A DNA stretch of 64,000 nucleotides from an uncultured Collinsella sp. (GCA_902497065.1 CABVDH010000007.1:1-64000); one strand, 5' to 3'; counted from the first letter of the stretch, positions 1 through 9,542 are shown. Numbers and translations are program-made. The notes: generated by a model not told the origin, from the letters alone.

Positions 1-989
1 GGCGCGACAAGCCGTTGGCCGTGGACCTGGGCGACCGCGTGCGTGCTCTGGGCTGTGCGCTCACCATGCAGGGCTCGGGCATCTCCAACGTGGACATCGC
101 CGGCATCGACATGCGCCTGGAAGAGGACGGCTTCATTACCATCGGCACCGGCGCCACCGATAACGGCATGGGTGTCGACACGATCCTGGCGCAGATTGCC
201 GCCGAGGAGCTGGGCGTGGAGAGCTCGCTGATCGTGGTGCGCGGCGTGGACACCGACGTGTCGCCGTTCGACGCCGGCTCGTACGCGAGCTCGGGCACGT
301 ATGTGACGGGCCTTGCCGCCAAGAACGCCGCGACTGAGCTGCGCGAGAAGATCTGCGCCAAGGCCGCCCGGATGTGGGACGTTGACGCCGTCGATGTGGT
401 CTTTGATGGCCAGTACGTGCGCCTGTCCGACGAGCGTGCCGCGCGCGAGCAGAACCGTTACCTCACGCTGCGCGACTTTGCCAACCTGTGTGTCAAGAAC
501 ATCGCCGGCGGCGACGCGCTGACCTCGCACGCCTCTGCCTGCCTGCCCGTTTCGCCTCCGCCGTTTATGGCCGGCATTGCCGAGGTCGAGGTCGACAAGG
601 CCACCGGCAAGGTGACCGTGGTGGATTACGCCGCTGCCGTCGATTGCGGTACCGTGATCAACGAGGCGCTCGCGCGCGTCCAGGCCGAGGGCGGCATTGC
701 CCAAGGTATCGGTCACGCGCTCTACGAGATTGTCGAGCACGATGACCGCGGCCGCCTGCGCACCGGCAACTTTATGAGCTACAAGCTGCCCACGCGTCTG
801 GATATCGGCAGCATTCGCGTGGCCTTTGAGCCGAGCTATGAGCCGACGGGCCCGTTTGGCGCCAAGTCGATCGGCGAGGTCGTCATCAACACGCCGCTCG
901 CCGCCGTGGCCTCGGCCGTCGCACACGCCACCGGCCATCAGGTTCGCTCGCTGCCGATCACGCCCGAGAAGGCCCTGCTGGGGGAGTAG
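1..989 (+). CDS. Molybdenum hydroxylase large subunit (xanthine dehydrogenase type), 3' part
   Basis: The reading frame is open from the first base, so the start lies upstream of the window; about 325 C-terminal residues are visible. The sequence matches the C-terminal molybdopterin-binding half of xanthine/aldehyde dehydrogenases. It has a glycine-rich stretch (GTGATDNGMGVDT), a later ASSGTYVTG segment, and the GPFGAKSIGEVVINTP motif that corresponds to the family's conserved GAKGxGE loop next to the molybdenum site. In the family this subunit oxidises purines, aldehydes or related heterocycles and passes electrons to FAD and 2Fe-2S subunits, which would lie upstream. The substrate cannot be told from this fragment. 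A ModE-like regulator occurs at 49106-49459, but it is too far away to be called linked. Confidence 0.85.
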   Translation, partial: RDKPLAVDLGDRVRALGCALTMQGSGISNVDIAGIDMRLEEDGFITIGTGATDNGMGVDTILAQIAAEELGVESSLIVVRGVDTDVSPFDAGSYASSGTYVTGLAAKNAATELREKICAKAARMWDVDAVDVVFDGQYVRLSDERAAREQNRYLTLRDFANLCVKNIAGGDALTSHASACLPVSPPPFMAGIAEVEVDKATGKVTVVDYAAAVDCGTVINEALARVQAEGGIAQGIGHALYEIVEHDDRGRLRTGNFMSYKLPTRLDIGSIRVAFEPSYEPTGPFGAKSIGEVVINTPLAAVASAVAHATGHQVRSLPITPEKALLGE

Positions 990-1017
990 CGGGTCGGCGA
1001 ACAAGTCGTAATTGGCG

Positions 1018-1043
1018 GGGCGGGGCAACTCGCCCCGCCTTTC
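1018..1043 (+). terminator. GC-rich hairpin terminator after the molybdenum hydroxylase gene
   Basis: An 8-bp stem (GGCGGGGC paired with GCCCCGCC, loop AACTC) starts about 30 bases after the stop codon and is followed by a short TTTC run. The U tract is short, so termination strength is uncertain. Confidence 0.5.
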
Positions 1044-1101
1044 GCGCTCGTGGTGAGGTCGTGAGCCTGTAAAACGTGTGCGTGCGCTTGCCGTTCGTAT
1101 C

Positions 1102-1110
1102 TGCTATCAT
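1102..1110 (+). promoter_or_regulatory. Extended -10 promoter of tRNA-Leu
   Basis: TGCTATCAT is an extended -10 (TGn plus TATCAT) ending 19 bases before the mature tRNA start. No good -35 is visible. The same nine bases occur in front of leuS (51358-51366). Confidence 0.4.
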
Positions 1111-1129
1111 TCCTAGTCTGTGCGCTCAT

Positions 1130-1213
1130 GCGGGCGTGGCGGAATTGGTAGACGCGCCAGATTTAGGTTCTGGTGGGATTCCCGTGAAGGTTCGAGTCCT
1201 TTCGCCCGCACCA
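1130..1213 (+). tRNA. tRNA-Leu (anticodon UAG)
   Basis: This is an 84-nt cloverleaf with an encoded CCA end. The acceptor stem GCGGGCG (1130-1136) pairs with CGCCCGC (1203-1209). The anticodon stem CCAGA/TCTGG encloses loop TTTAGGT, which gives anticodon TAG reading CUN leucine codons. A long variable arm (GGGATTCCCGT) and T-loop GGTTCGAGTCC are present, as expected for a class II tRNA-Leu. It lies alone between the molybdenum hydroxylase gene and tig. Confidence 0.97.
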
Positions 1214-1304
1214 TCGCACCTGCGTCGGCCTTGGCCGTCGCGACACTTTGTTGCATAAAGGTACCAGCACCTCAGATAAGCTGGGCAGTATGAGGAGGAA
1301 CGTG

Positions 1305-2603
1305 TTGAACATCACCGCTTCTGACGTCAAGGACGCCAAGCTCACCGCTACGGTCACCATCCCGGCCGCCGACGTCGACGCCGCGATCAAGAAGGCCTAC
1401 AAGGACACCGCCAAGAAGTACCGCTTCCCGGGCTTCCGTGCCGGTAAGGCTCCCCGTCCGGTCATCGACTCCGCACTTGGCGCCGAGGCTACCCTCGCTC
1501 AGGCCACCAACGACCTGATCGCCGCCAACGAGCCCGCCGTCCTCAACGAGCTGGACATCGTCCCCACCAAGAACGGTGACTACAAGGAGCTCGACCTCGC
1601 CAAGGATCACGAGGACTACACCTACACCGTCGAGTTCTCCCTGCGTCCTGCTGCCGAGCTCTCTTCCTTCGACGCTGTCGAGATCGAGATGCCCCCTGCG
1701 GAGGTCACCGAGTCCGAGATCAACAACCAGGTCGAGATGCTCCTCAACTACCGTGCCACCTTCGAGGACGTCGAGGGTCGCGCCGTCGAGGCCGAGGACT
1801 ACGTCACCGTCGATCTCAAGGCCGTCGAGAACGCCGACAACTTTGCCGCCGAGGGCCGCATGCTCATCGCCGGTAGCGACAGCAACCCCAAGGAGTTCAA
1901 CGAGGCCCTGATCGGCGCTAACGTTGACGACGTCAAGACCGTCACCTGGACCGACGAGGTCGAGGAGGGCGAGGAGGCCGAGACTCACACCGTCGAGGTC
2001 ACCGTCAAGGGCATCAAGGTCCGCAACACCCCCGAGCTCACCGACGAGCTCGTCAAGTCCGACTTTGGCTTCGACAGCATCGACGCTATGCGCGACGCCA
2101 TCAAGATCGAGATCGAGCAGGACAAGGCTTCCCGCCTGCCGGCCGAGAAGGAGAACCGTTGCGTCTCCGCTCTCGCCGAGCGCCTGCAGCTCGACGAGAT
2201 GGATGCCGACTACGAGCAGTCCGTCTTTGAGGAGCTTGGCCAGAACTTCCTGTCCAACCTCGCTGCCCGCGGCATGACGCTGGACACCTGGCTGCCCGCT
2301 TCCGGTCTGACCATGGAGCAGTTCATCGGCGACCTGCACAAGCAGGCCAACGACGTCGCCCGCGAGTCCCTGGCTCTGGACGCCCTTGCCCGTGAGCTCA
2401 AGATTGAGGTCACCGAGGACGACATCAACGCCGAGTTCGAGAAGGCTGGCGTCAAGGACGTCGAGGCTTCCAAGGCCGAGTTCATCGCCGATGGCCGCAT
2501 GCCTGCTGTCCGCGAGTCCATCCGTCGCTCCAAGGCCGTCGACCACCTGGTCGAGAACGCCAAGGTGACCGAGGTCGACGAGACCGCCAAGGACGCCGAG
2601 TAA
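1305..2603 (+). CDS. tig: Trigger factor, ribosome-associated chaperone and peptidyl-prolyl isomerase
   Basis: The protein is 432 residues, the usual trigger factor length. The N-terminal ribosome-binding domain contains the FPGFRAGKAPRPVI motif, matching the family signature GFRxGxxP that docks at the peptide exit tunnel. An FKBP-like PPIase domain and a long helical C-terminal chaperone domain follow. The frame is open further upstream. I prefer TTG at 1305, because an AGGAGG Shine-Dalgarno at 1293-1298 sits 6 bases before it and the product then begins MNITASDVKDAK as in homologs; GTG at 1302 is the alternative. The gene is followed by clpP and clpX, the classic tig-clpP-clpX protein-folding and proteolysis neighbourhood. 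Confidence 0.95.
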   Translation: MNITASDVKDAKLTATVTIPAADVDAAIKKAYKDTAKKYRFPGFRAGKAPRPVIDSALGAEATLAQATNDLIAANEPAVLNELDIVPTKNGDYKELDLAKDHEDYTYTVEFSLRPAAELSSFDAVEIEMPPAEVTESEINNQVEMLLNYRATFEDVEGRAVEAEDYVTVDLKAVENADNFAAEGRMLIAGSDSNPKEFNEALIGANVDDVKTVTWTDEVEEGEEAETHTVEVTVKGIKVRNTPELTDELVKSDFGFDSIDAMRDAIKIEIEQDKASRLPAEKENRCVSALAERLQLDEMDADYEQSVFEELGQNFLSNLAARGMTLDTWLPASGLTMEQFIGDLHKQANDVARESLALDALARELKIEVTEDDINAEFEKAGVKDVEASKAEFIADGRMPAVRESIRRSKAVDHLVENAKVTEVDETAKDAE

Positions 2604-2679
2604 TTCTCGCCACCTTGCCCGCGAGCGCATGCGTGCGCCCGTGATGGGGTAAAGTTATACACCGGTTATCCGGTTGCTT

Positions 2680-2724
2680 CGTACGGTGCCAGCCAATGCA
2701 TAGCATGCGGGCACCGTACGTTTA
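2680..2724 (+). terminator. Long hairpin between tig and clpP
   Basis: CGTACGGTGCC (2680-2690) pairs perfectly with GGCACCGTACG (2710-2720), and the loop carries a smaller GCAT/ATGC stem. The hairpin is followed by TTTATCT. It probably terminates tig transcription, which would make clpP start from its own promoter. Confidence 0.65.
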
Positions 2725-2766
2725 TCTAGAACCAATTTGGTCCGCAAGAGAGAAATGGAGATGCGT

Positions 2767-3387
2767 ATGATCGCCAAGTTCGATTCCGCCCTCGTGCCAT
2801 ACGTTATCGAGCAGACGCCGCGCGGCGAGCGCAGCTACGATATCTATTCGCGCCTGCTCAACGACCGCATCATCTTCTTGGGCGAGGAGATCAACTCCGT
2901 CAGCGCCAACCTGGTCGTTGCCCAGCTGCTGCATCTTGAGAGCCAGGATGCCGAGAAGGATATCTCGCTCTACATCAATTCGCCCGGTGGCGAGGTCTAC
3001 TCCGGCCTGGCGATTCTGGACACCATGAACTTCATCAAGCCGCAGGTCTCGACCATTTGCGTCGGTATGGCCGCGTCTATGGCCGCTGTGCTGCTTTCGG
3101 CCGGCGCCAAGGGCAAGCGCTTCTGCCTGCCGCACTCCAAGGTCATGATTCACCAGCCCAGCGGCGGTGCCCAGGGTCAGCAGACCGAGATCGAGATCGT
3201 GGCCGAGGAGATCAAGAAGACTCGCCGCGAGCTCAACCAGATCCTGTCCGACGCCTCGGGCCAGCCCATCGAGAAGGTCCAGGCCGACACCGAGCGCGAC
3301 AACTACCTGACCGCTGCCGAGGCCCTCGACTACGGCCTGATCGACCGTATCGTCACCTCGCGCGATCTCGCCGCGAAGGACGCCTAG
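2767..3387 (+). CDS. clpP: ATP-dependent Clp protease proteolytic subunit ClpP
   Basis: ClpP is a serine protease whose 14-mer chamber degrades proteins unfolded and fed by ClpX or other Clp ATPases. The catalytic triad is readable: Ser104 in GMAASMAA, His129 in MIHQPSGG, and Asp178 in [17 protein letters not shown] (numbered from the start chosen here). The family signature [12 protein letters not shown] is intact. Several in-frame starts exist (2737 TTG, 2755, 2761 and 2767 ATG). I chose 2767 because GGAG at 2757-2760 lies 6 bases upstream, giving 206 residues. It ends 1 base before clpX and is almost certainly co-transcribed and translationally coupled with it. Confidence 0.96.
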   Translation: MIAKFDSALVPYVIEQTPRGERSYDIYSRLLNDRIIFLGEEINSVSANLVVAQLLHLESQDAEKDISLYINSPGGEVYSGLAILDTMNFIKPQVSTICVGMAASMAAVLLSAGAKGKRFCLPHSKVMIHQPSGGAQGQQTEIEIVAEEIKKTRRELNQILSDASGQPIEKVQADTERDNYLTAAEALDYGLIDRIVTSRDLAAKDA

Positions 3388-3388
3388 G

Positions 3389-4795
3389 ATGGCAGGTAAC
3401 ATGCAGGACAACTTTGACGAGAACGGCAACCCCATCCGCTGCTCCTTCTGCGGAAAAGAGCAGGGCCAGGTTCGTCGCCTCGTAAAGGGCCCGACCAACA
3501 TCTTTATCTGTGACGAGTGCGTCGCCGCCTGTTCCGAGATTCTGGAAGAGTCGCTGGCTTCGGACTTTATGGACGCTGCCCGCAACGGCAAACTGCCAGG
3601 CTTCCTCAACGACCACGGTCAGGCTGCATCCCAGCCGGCTGTGGACCCCGAGACCGAGGGCTTTGAGCTTGAGGACGACCGTCAGGTCATCACACACGTG
3701 CCGACGCCGCACGAGATCTATGACGAGCTTTCGGCCTATGTTATGGGCCAGGAGGACGCCAAGCGTGCCATGTCGGTTGCCGTGTACAACCATTACCGCC
3801 GCGTGATCGAGGGCGGTGCTGCGCTTTCGGCCTTTGATGACGGCTTGGACTCGCAGCTCGACGATGATATGGACGAGGTGGAGCTCGCCAAGTCCAACAT
3901 CTTGCTGCTCGGTCCCACCGGTACCGGCAAGACCCTGTTGGCCCAGACGCTCGCGCGCATTCTCGAGGTGCCGTTTGCCATCGCCGACGCCACCGCGCTC
4001 ACCGAGGCCGGCTACGTGGGCGAGGACGTGGAGAACATCCTGCTCAAGCTCATCAATGCCGCCGACGGCGATATTGAGCGCGCACAGGTTGGCATTATCT
4101 ACGTGGACGAGATTGACAAGATCGCCCGCAAGGCCGAGAACCTCTCCATTACCCGCGATGTTTCGGGCGAGGGCGTTCAGCAGGCGCTGCTTAAGATTCT
4201 TGAGGGCACGGTGGCAAGTGTTCCGCCCACCGGCGGCCGCAAGCACCCCCAGCAGGAGCTGTTGCAGATCGACACGACCAACATCCTGTTTATCTGCGGT
4301 GGTGCCTTTGTGGGTCTGGACAAGATCATCGCCGATCGCGTGGGCAACAAGGGCGTGGGCTTTAACTCCGAGATCGCCGGCCCCACCTCGGTCGACGAGA
4401 ACGACCTGCTGCGTCAGGTGCTCCCTCAGGACCTCAACGCCTTTGGCATGATCCCCGAGTTTGTGGGACGTACGCCCGTCGTCACCCAGACGCAGGCGCT
4501 CGACGAGGACGACCTTGTGTCGATCCTGACCGAGCCCAAGAACGCCGTGGTGCGTCAGTACCGCAAGATGTTCCAGCTCGAAGACGTTGAGCTTGAGTTT
4601 GAGGATGCCGCCCTGCATGAGATCGCCCGTATGGCGCTTGCCCGCAAGACCGGCGCCCGCGGCCTGCGCTCCATCTGCGAGGACGTGCTGCAGCAGACGA
4701 TGTTCGACCTGCCCAGCGAGGAGGGCGTCACCAAGGTCATCGTGACCGAAGCCTCCGTAAAGGGCGAAGAACAGCCCCAGCGCATCTACGGCTAA
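3389..4795 (+). CDS. clpX: ATP-dependent Clp protease ATP-binding subunit ClpX
   Basis: ClpX is an AAA+ unfoldase that recognises tagged proteins and threads them into ClpP. It is 468 residues. The N-terminal zinc-binding domain has four cysteines (CSFCGKEQ at about residues 19-22, CDECVAAC at about 43-50). The AAA+ core has Walker A GPTGTGKT, Walker [10 protein letters not shown], and the [11 protein letters not shown] sensor-2 region near the C terminus. ATG 3389 is preceded by AAGGA inside the end of clpP; ATG 3401 is a weaker alternative. A strong bidirectional-looking terminator follows. Confidence 0.97.
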   Translation: MAGNMQDNFDENGNPIRCSFCGKEQGQVRRLVKGPTNIFICDECVAACSEILEESLASDFMDAARNGKLPGFLNDHGQAASQPAVDPETEGFELEDDRQVITHVPTPHEIYDELSAYVMGQEDAKRAMSVAVYNHYRRVIEGGAALSAFDDGLDSQLDDDMDEVELAKSNILLLGPTGTGKTLLAQTLARILEVPFAIADATALTEAGYVGEDVENILLKLINAADGDIERAQVGIIYVDEIDKIARKAENLSITRDVSGEGVQQALLKILEGTVASVPPTGGRKHPQQELLQIDTTNILFICGGAFVGLDKIIADRVGNKGVGFNSEIAGPTSVDENDLLRQVLPQDLNAFGMIPEFVGRTPVVTQTQALDEDDLVSILTEPKNAVVRQYRKMFQLEDVELEFEDAALHEIARMALARKTGARGLRSICEDVLQQTMFDLPSEEGVTKVIVTEASVKGEEQPQRIYG

Positions 4796-4817
4796 ATCAG
4801 CCAAAAACGTGTTTGCA

Positions 4818-4853
4818 AATAGCCTCCGACCACACGCGGTCGGAGGCTATTTT
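4818..4853 (+). terminator. Intrinsic terminator after clpX
   Basis: The stem AATAGCCTCCGACC pairs with GGTCGGAGGCTATT around the loop ACACGC, and it ends in a T-rich run. The stem is perfect over 14 bp. Confidence 0.9.
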
Positions 4854-4881
4854 ATAGATACGCAATAACCCCAACTACCTG

Positions 4882-4890
4882 TGCTATTCT
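4882..4890 (+). promoter_or_regulatory. Extended -10 promoter of valS
   Basis: TGCTATTCT is an extended -10 element. A start near 4897 would give a leader of about 180 nt that contains the foldback element at 4947-5059. No convincing -35 box is seen. Confidence 0.4.
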
Positions 4891-4946
4891 GTGTGTTTGT
4901 TTAAGCCTCGGCAAAGTCAATTCAGACTGAAGTAATCGATACCTAA

Positions 4947-5059
4947 GGCGTGTCCGCCTGCTTGGTTTTCGTAGATTCCGCACGAGCCGAAGAGCACTTA
5001 ATGTGCTCTTCGTGCGAGCCAGGACCTGACCGAGCGAAAACCAAGCAGGCGGACACGCC
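4947..5059 (+). ncRNA. Foldback leader element upstream of valS (copy 1 of 3)
   Basis: A perfect 25-bp inverted repeat (4947-4971 with 5035-5059) encloses a second hairpin, GAAGAGCAC-TTAAT-GTGCTCTTC, flanked by GCACG/CGTGC. The inner core resembles the elements at 51385-51502 (same strand, before leuS) and 7796-7896 (opposite strand). The right arm ends 20 bases before the valS start codon, so the element lies in the mRNA leader. No T-box signature (such as the TGGxACCGCG core) is visible, so a tRNA-sensing role is not supported. Whether this is a regulatory RNA, an mRNA-stability hairpin or a dispersed palindromic repeat cannot be decided from one genome. Confidence 0.6.
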
Positions 5060-5079
5060 GGTGGGATAGGGAGAGATAT

Positions 5080-7776
5080 ATGGAAGAAATGCCCAAGAAC
5101 TACGATCCGTCGACCAACGAGCCGGCGATCCTGCAGAAGTGGCTCGACGGCGGCTACTACAAGCGCCGTGAGGGCGTGGGCGACTGCACCGTCACCATTC
5201 CGCCTCCCAACGTGACCGGCAAGCTCCATATGGGTCACGCTACCGACGACTCCATCCAGGACGCCATCATCCGTATGGCCCGCATGCGCGGTAAGTCCAC
5301 GCGCTGGGTGCTGGGCACCGACCACGCCGGTATCGCCACGCAGACCAAGGTCGACAAGAAGCTCAAGAGTGAGGGCATCAGTCGCCTGGAGATTGGTCGC
5401 GACAAGTTTGTCGACGCCTGCTGGGATTGGACCCACGAGTACGGCGGCATCATCGTCGAGCAGATCAAGCGTATGGGCTGCTCCGTCGACTTCGATAACG
5501 AGCGCTTTACCATGGACGAGGACTACGCGCAGGCCGTGCGCAAGGTCTTCTGCGACTGGTACCACGACGGCCTGATCTACCGTGGCAAGCGCATCGTCAA
5601 CTGGTGCCCCAACTGCACCACCGCCATCTCGGACGACGAGGCCGAGTACAAGGACGAGAAGGGCCATCTGTGGCACCTGCGCTACCCGCTGACCGAGCCG
5701 GTCAACGGCCAGGACTACATCGTCGTCGCCACTACGCGCCCCGAGACCATGCTCGGCGACACGGGCGTCGCCGTTTCCCCGAAGGACCCCGAGAAGGCCG
5801 CCTTCGTGGGCAAGACCGTCAAGCTTCCCATCGTCGACCGTGAGATCCCCATCTTTGAGGATTGGCATGTCGACGCCAACTTCGGTTCCGGCTTCGTTAA
5901 GGTTACTCCGGCCCACGACCCCAACGACTACGCCATGGGTCAGGCTCACGACCTGCCGCAGATCAACATCTTCGACGAGCACGCGGTGGTCGTCGAAGGC
6001 TACGGCGAGTTCACCGGCATGAACCGCGACGAGTGCCGCGAGGCCGTCATCAAGTGGTTCGAGGAGCACGACCTGCTCGATCACGTCGAGGACCTCGATC
6101 ACTCCGTCATGCACTGCTACCGTTGCGACGCCGCACTGGAGCCGTGGCTGTCTGAGCAGTGGTTCGTCGCCGTCGATAAGCTTAAGGGGCCGGCGCTCGA
6201 CGCCGTCAACTCCGGCAAGGTCACCTTCCACCCCGCGCGCTGGACGCAGACCTACACCACCTGGATGGAGAATCTTAAGGACTGGTGCATCAGCCGCCAG
6301 CTGTGGTGGGGCCACCGCATTCCCGTGTTCTACTGCGAGGACTGCGGCTGGGAGGACGCCCTTACCGAGGACACCGACGTGTGCCCCAAGTGCGGCGGCC
6401 ATCACGTGCATCAGGACGAGAACGTGCTGGACACCTGGTTCAGCTCGCAGCTGTGGACCTTCGCCACGCAGGGCTGGCCGCAAAAGCCAGAGCTGCTCGA
6501 GGGTCATCACCCCACGACGGCGCTCGTCACCGCGCGCGACATCATCGCGCTGTGGGTCGCCCGCATGGTTATGAGCTCGCTGTACTTCCTGGACGAGGTG
6601 CCGTTTAAGGACGTCGTCATCTACCCGACGATTCTTGCCAAGGACGGCAGCCGCATGTCCAAGTCCAAGGGCAACGGCGTTGACCCCATGGATCTCATTG
6701 GCATGTACGGCGCCGACGCCATGCGCTACAACCTGCTGACGCTCTGCACCAACAACCAGGACGTCAAGTTTGACGCGAACATCGACAAGAAGACTAAGAA
6801 GCTTATCGACAGCCCGCGTACCGACCAGGCTAAGTCGTTTGTGACCAAGATCTGGAACGCAAGCCGCTTCCTGCTCATGAACATGGAGGGCTACACGCCC
6901 GGCGAGCCCGTCGTTGAGACGCCGGCCGACGCCTGGATGTTCAGCCGCCTGGCCAAGGCCGTCCAGATGGTCACCGAGGGTATTGAGAACTACACCTTTG
7001 GCGACATGGCCCGCGGCGTGCAGCAGTTCTTCTGGAACGAGGTCTGCGACTGGTACGTCGAGGTCACCAAGGCCCGCCTGAAGGGCGAGGGCCGTCTGCA
7101 GGCGCAGCGCAACCTGATCTTTGTGCTCGATACCTCCATTCGCCTGATGCACCCGCTCATGCCGTTTGTCACCGAGGAGATCTGGGACAACATGCCGGCG
7201 AGCGTGCTCGACCTGGATGCAGAGGGTAACGTGGATCGCGCTGAGGCGCTCATGATCGCCAAGTGGCCCGAGCCCTCCGACTACGCTAAGTATGTTGACG
7301 AGGACGCCGAGCGCGCGTTTGAGCTGTGCCGCGCTGTCGTTTCCGCCGCCCGCGCCACCCGTTCGCGTTATCGCTTGAGCCCCAAGGCCGAGCTCGACGT
7401 GGTCGTGCGCGCCGGTGCCGAGGACATCGAGAAGCTCGAGAGCCTGCGTTCGACCATTGAGCCGCTGGCGAACACCGCTTCGCTGGTCATGGGTACCGAT
7501 GTCGAGAAGCCGGCCGCGAGCATCGCCGTGGTCGACAGCGGCGTCGAGGTCTTTGTGGTGCTCGAGGGCAAGGTTGACCTTTCGGCCGAGAAGGCACGCC
7601 TGGAGAAGGAGATCGCCGCGGCCCAGAAGGAGCTCGCCGGCTGCGAGAAGACGCTGGCCAATGAGGGCTTTGTGGCCAAGGCCGCGCCCGCGGTGGTCCA
7701 GAAGAAGAGGGACCGTGCAGCAGAGCTCAAGGAGATCCTGGCGGCGCTGAACTCGCAGGTTGCTGACTTCTCGTAG
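5080..7776 (+). CDS. valS: Valyl-tRNA synthetase
   Basis: This class I aminoacyl-tRNA synthetase charges tRNA-Val. It is 898 residues. It shows the HIGH-type motif PPNVTGKLHMGHA (about residue 45), an inserted CP1 editing domain including VATTRPETMLGDTGVAV, zinc-like cysteine pairs (CPNC, CEDCG...CPKCGG), the KMSKS-type motif RMSKSKGNG, the anticodon-binding domain, and a C-terminal coiled-coil arm rich in Lys and Glu (about residues 835-890) typical of ValRS. ATG 5080 has GGGAG about 7 bases upstream. It is flanked by two copies of the foldback element in inverted orientation. Confidence 0.97.
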   Translation: MEEMPKNYDPSTNEPAILQKWLDGGYYKRREGVGDCTVTIPPPNVTGKLHMGHATDDSIQDAIIRMARMRGKSTRWVLGTDHAGIATQTKVDKKLKSEGISRLEIGRDKFVDACWDWTHEYGGIIVEQIKRMGCSVDFDNERFTMDEDYAQAVRKVFCDWYHDGLIYRGKRIVNWCPNCTTAISDDEAEYKDEKGHLWHLRYPLTEPVNGQDYIVVATTRPETMLGDTGVAVSPKDPEKAAFVGKTVKLPIVDREIPIFEDWHVDANFGSGFVKVTPAHDPNDYAMGQAHDLPQINIFDEHAVVVEGYGEFTGMNRDECREAVIKWFEEHDLLDHVEDLDHSVMHCYRCDAALEPWLSEQWFVAVDKLKGPALDAVNSGKVTFHPARWTQTYTTWMENLKDWCISRQLWWGHRIPVFYCEDCGWEDALTEDTDVCPKCGGHHVHQDENVLDTWFSSQLWTFATQGWPQKPELLEGHHPTTALVTARDIIALWVARMVMSSLYFLDEVPFKDVVIYPTILAKDGSRMSKSKGNGVDPMDLIGMYGADAMRYNLLTLCTNNQDVKFDANIDKKTKKLIDSPRTDQAKSFVTKIWNASRFLLMNMEGYTPGEPVVETPADAWMFSRLAKAVQMVTEGIENYTFGDMARGVQQFFWNEVCDWYVEVTKARLKGEGRLQAQRNLIFVLDTSIRLMHPLMPFVTEEIWDNMPASVLDLDAEGNVDRAEALMIAKWPEPSDYAKYVDEDAERAFELCRAVVSAARATRSRYRLSPKAELDVVVRAGAEDIEKLESLRSTIEPLANTASLVMGTDVEKPAASIAVVDSGVEVFVVLEGKVDLSAEKARLEKEIAAAQKELAGCEKTLANEGFVAKAAPAVVQKKRDRAAELKEILAALNSQVADFS

Positions 7777-7795
7777 GTCTAACTTGGGGGCGCGT

Positions 7796-7896
7796 CCCGA
7801 CGCTTTGCTCTCCGCTGCGGACAGTCCTGCGCAAGACGGACAGCACATTAAGTGCTGTCCTTTGCGTGCGGAACTTGCGGCGAGCAAAGCGTCGGG
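7796..7896 (-). ncRNA. Foldback element downstream of valS, opposite orientation (copy 2 of 3)
   Basis: CCCGACGCTTTGCTC (7796-7810) pairs perfectly with GAGCAAAGCGTCGGG (7882-7896). Read on the minus strand, the inside contains GCAAGTTCCGCACG, then GGACAGCAC-TTAAT-GTGCTGTCC, then GCAGGACTGTCCGC. These are the same conserved blocks as the leuS-leader copy, but the 9-bp inner stem is changed on both sides (GGACAGCAC instead of GAAGAGCAC). It begins 20 bases after the valS stop. On the plus strand it could also act as an mRNA 3' hairpin. Confidence 0.55.
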
Positions 7897-8056
7897 CCGC
7901 TCCTAGTTCGCTTACGTGGTTGTTTGCAACTGGTAGGTTGGGGCCACTTGGTTGTGGCCTTGATCTCGCTGCAAGCGGATAAAGGCTGATATTGTCAACG
8001 CGAGGGGCTCATTCTTTTTGGTGGGCCTCTTTTTCTGTTATGGGGGACTTTGGGTT

Positions 8057-9400
8057 ATGGCTAAGCGTTCTGGGTCGTATGTCGTTCCGTTCTCGTTTGA
8101 GTTGCTTTCGTTTGATGAGGCTGTGGGGCTTGCTGCTGATACGGGGCGGATTTCTGGGGATGCTGGTCCTCTGCTTGAGACGGTTGTCGATATGCTCGAT
8201 GAGCTGGGGCGTCCGGACGAGTATTTCGATTGTATCCAGGTTGCCGGTACCAATGGCAAGACTTCGACTACGCGTTTTTCGGCTGCCATTCTTCGCGGCG
8301 AGGGGCTCAAGACCGCGCTGTATACGTCGCCGCAGCTGGTGCGTTATCCCGAGCGCATGGAGGTTGACGGGCGCCTTGTGAGCGACGAGGCCTTTGCCCG
8401 TGGCGTTTCGGCGGCTGTCGAGGCGGGGCGTCGCGTGAATGCGCACCGTGTGGCGGCGGGGGAGCGCGCCTATTCCATCACACCATTTGATCTGCTGACG
8501 GCTGCCGCACTTGTAGTGTTTGCCGAGGCCGCGGTGGATGTTGCCGTACTCGAGGTTGGCATGGGCGGTCGTTGGGACGCCACGAGTGCGACCGATCCCG
8601 TCGCCGTCGCCATTACGGGCATTGGGCTCGACCATACACGCATTCTGGGCGATACGCTCGAGGCCATTGCGGGGGAGAAAGCTGCGGTCATTAAGCCCGG
8701 ACGCCTGGTTGTGCTGGGCGAGGGCACGCATGAGGCGAGCGTTCAGCGCGTAATGGATGCCCGTTGTCGCGAGTGCGGCGTCGTGCCGCTCGTGGTGAGT
8801 CATGCCACGACTAAGGTGCCGGCGCATGTGGGCGACACGGTTGAGTTTAGCTGCACCACGCCGCGTGCAATCTATACGTCGAGCATGGTCAAGCCGGCCT
8901 ATCAGCCGCAGAATGCCGCGTGCGCGATTATGCTTTGCGAGGGGTATTTGGGTCGCGAACTCGATCATGACAAGCTCGATGCGTCGCTTATGGGCTGCCC
9001 CACGCCGGGCCGCTTTGATGTACTGGGGACCGATCCACTCAAGCTGATCGACGCCTGCCATAACCCTCAGAGCTGCGAGAACTTTGTGAGCGCGCTGGAC
9101 GAGATCGATCCGTGCGTGGAGAATCGCCCCACGCTGCTATGTGCCGCGCTGGCCGATAAGGACGTGGCGGGTATCGTTGACGTTTTGGTTCCGGCGTTCC
9201 CCCGCGTAGTCGTGACCCAGACCGATTCCGACCGCGCCCTGCCGGCAGAGGAGCTCGCTGCCCTGGTGGACGCCGAAAAACTCTCGGGCGTGTACATGAG
9301 CGTGTCCGAGGCTCTCGCCGCCTTCGATGCCGCGGGCGAGTCCTTCGTAGCAGCCGGCACCATCACCCTAGCCGGCGAAGTAGCCGGTCTGCTGCGCTAA
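8057..9400 (+). CDS. folC: Bifunctional folylpolyglutamate synthase / dihydrofolate synthase
   Basis: This cytoplasmic ligase adds glutamate to dihydropteroate and to folates, using ATP. It is 447 residues from ATG 8057, which has a GGGGGAC Shine-Dalgarno 9 bases upstream. The Mur-ligase-like P-loop QVAGTNGKTSTT lies near residue 65. LEVGMGGRWDATSA and the TGIGLDHTRILGDT segment are typical of FolC. The C-terminal domain holds the DACHNPQS motif (H-N-P). There is an unoccupied stretch of about 280 bases upstream containing one copy of the foldback element. Confidence 0.95.
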   Translation: MAKRSGSYVVPFSFELLSFDEAVGLAADTGRISGDAGPLLETVVDMLDELGRPDEYFDCIQVAGTNGKTSTTRFSAAILRGEGLKTALYTSPQLVRYPERMEVDGRLVSDEAFARGVSAAVEAGRRVNAHRVAAGERAYSITPFDLLTAAALVVFAEAAVDVAVLEVGMGGRWDATSATDPVAVAITGIGLDHTRILGDTLEAIAGEKAAVIKPGRLVVLGEGTHEASVQRVMDARCRECGVVPLVVSHATTKVPAHVGDTVEFSCTTPRAIYTSSMVKPAYQPQNAACAIMLCEGYLGRELDHDKLDASLMGCPTPGRFDVLGTDPLKLIDACHNPQSCENFVSALDEIDPCVENRPTLLCAALADKDVAGIVDVLVPAFPRVVVTQTDSDRALPAEELAALVDAEKLSGVYMSVSEALAAFDAAGESFVAAGTITLAGEVAGLLR

Positions 9401-9414
9401 CCCATCCCCTCATC

Positions 9415-9481
9415 AGTTGCGGTGAAATACGGACTGTTTTATGGGCTAGAAGCCCCAAACAGTCCGTATATCACCGCAACT
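9415..9481. repeat. Palindromic repeat family A, copy 1
   Basis: The 25-base left arm (9415-9439, starting AGTTGCGGTGAAATACGG) pairs with 9457-9481 with one mismatch. The loop carries an inner GGGCT/AGCCC stem. A second copy with the same arms and a different loop is at 10951-11017. Confidence 0.85.
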
Positions 9482-9542
9482 CAAAAGCAGCCAATTTGGG
9501 ACGGGGCTTTTTGGCTGCCCTGTGCCCCGAGTTGACTCGCTT

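Noticed and set aside
4880..5079. T-box riboswitch in the valS leader (and leuS leader)
   Set aside because: The leader has strong hairpins but no recognisable T-box core, no antiterminator/terminator pair with U tract, and no clear specifier loop.
4852..7887. A 1011-codon open frame on the minus strand opposite valS
   Set aside because: It is the mirror frame of a GC-rich gene; its translation is low-complexity Leu/Val/Gly/Asp without any domain, and valS motifs on the plus strand are unambiguous. The same applies to long antisense frames opposite tig, thrS, clpX, leuS, nusA and infB.
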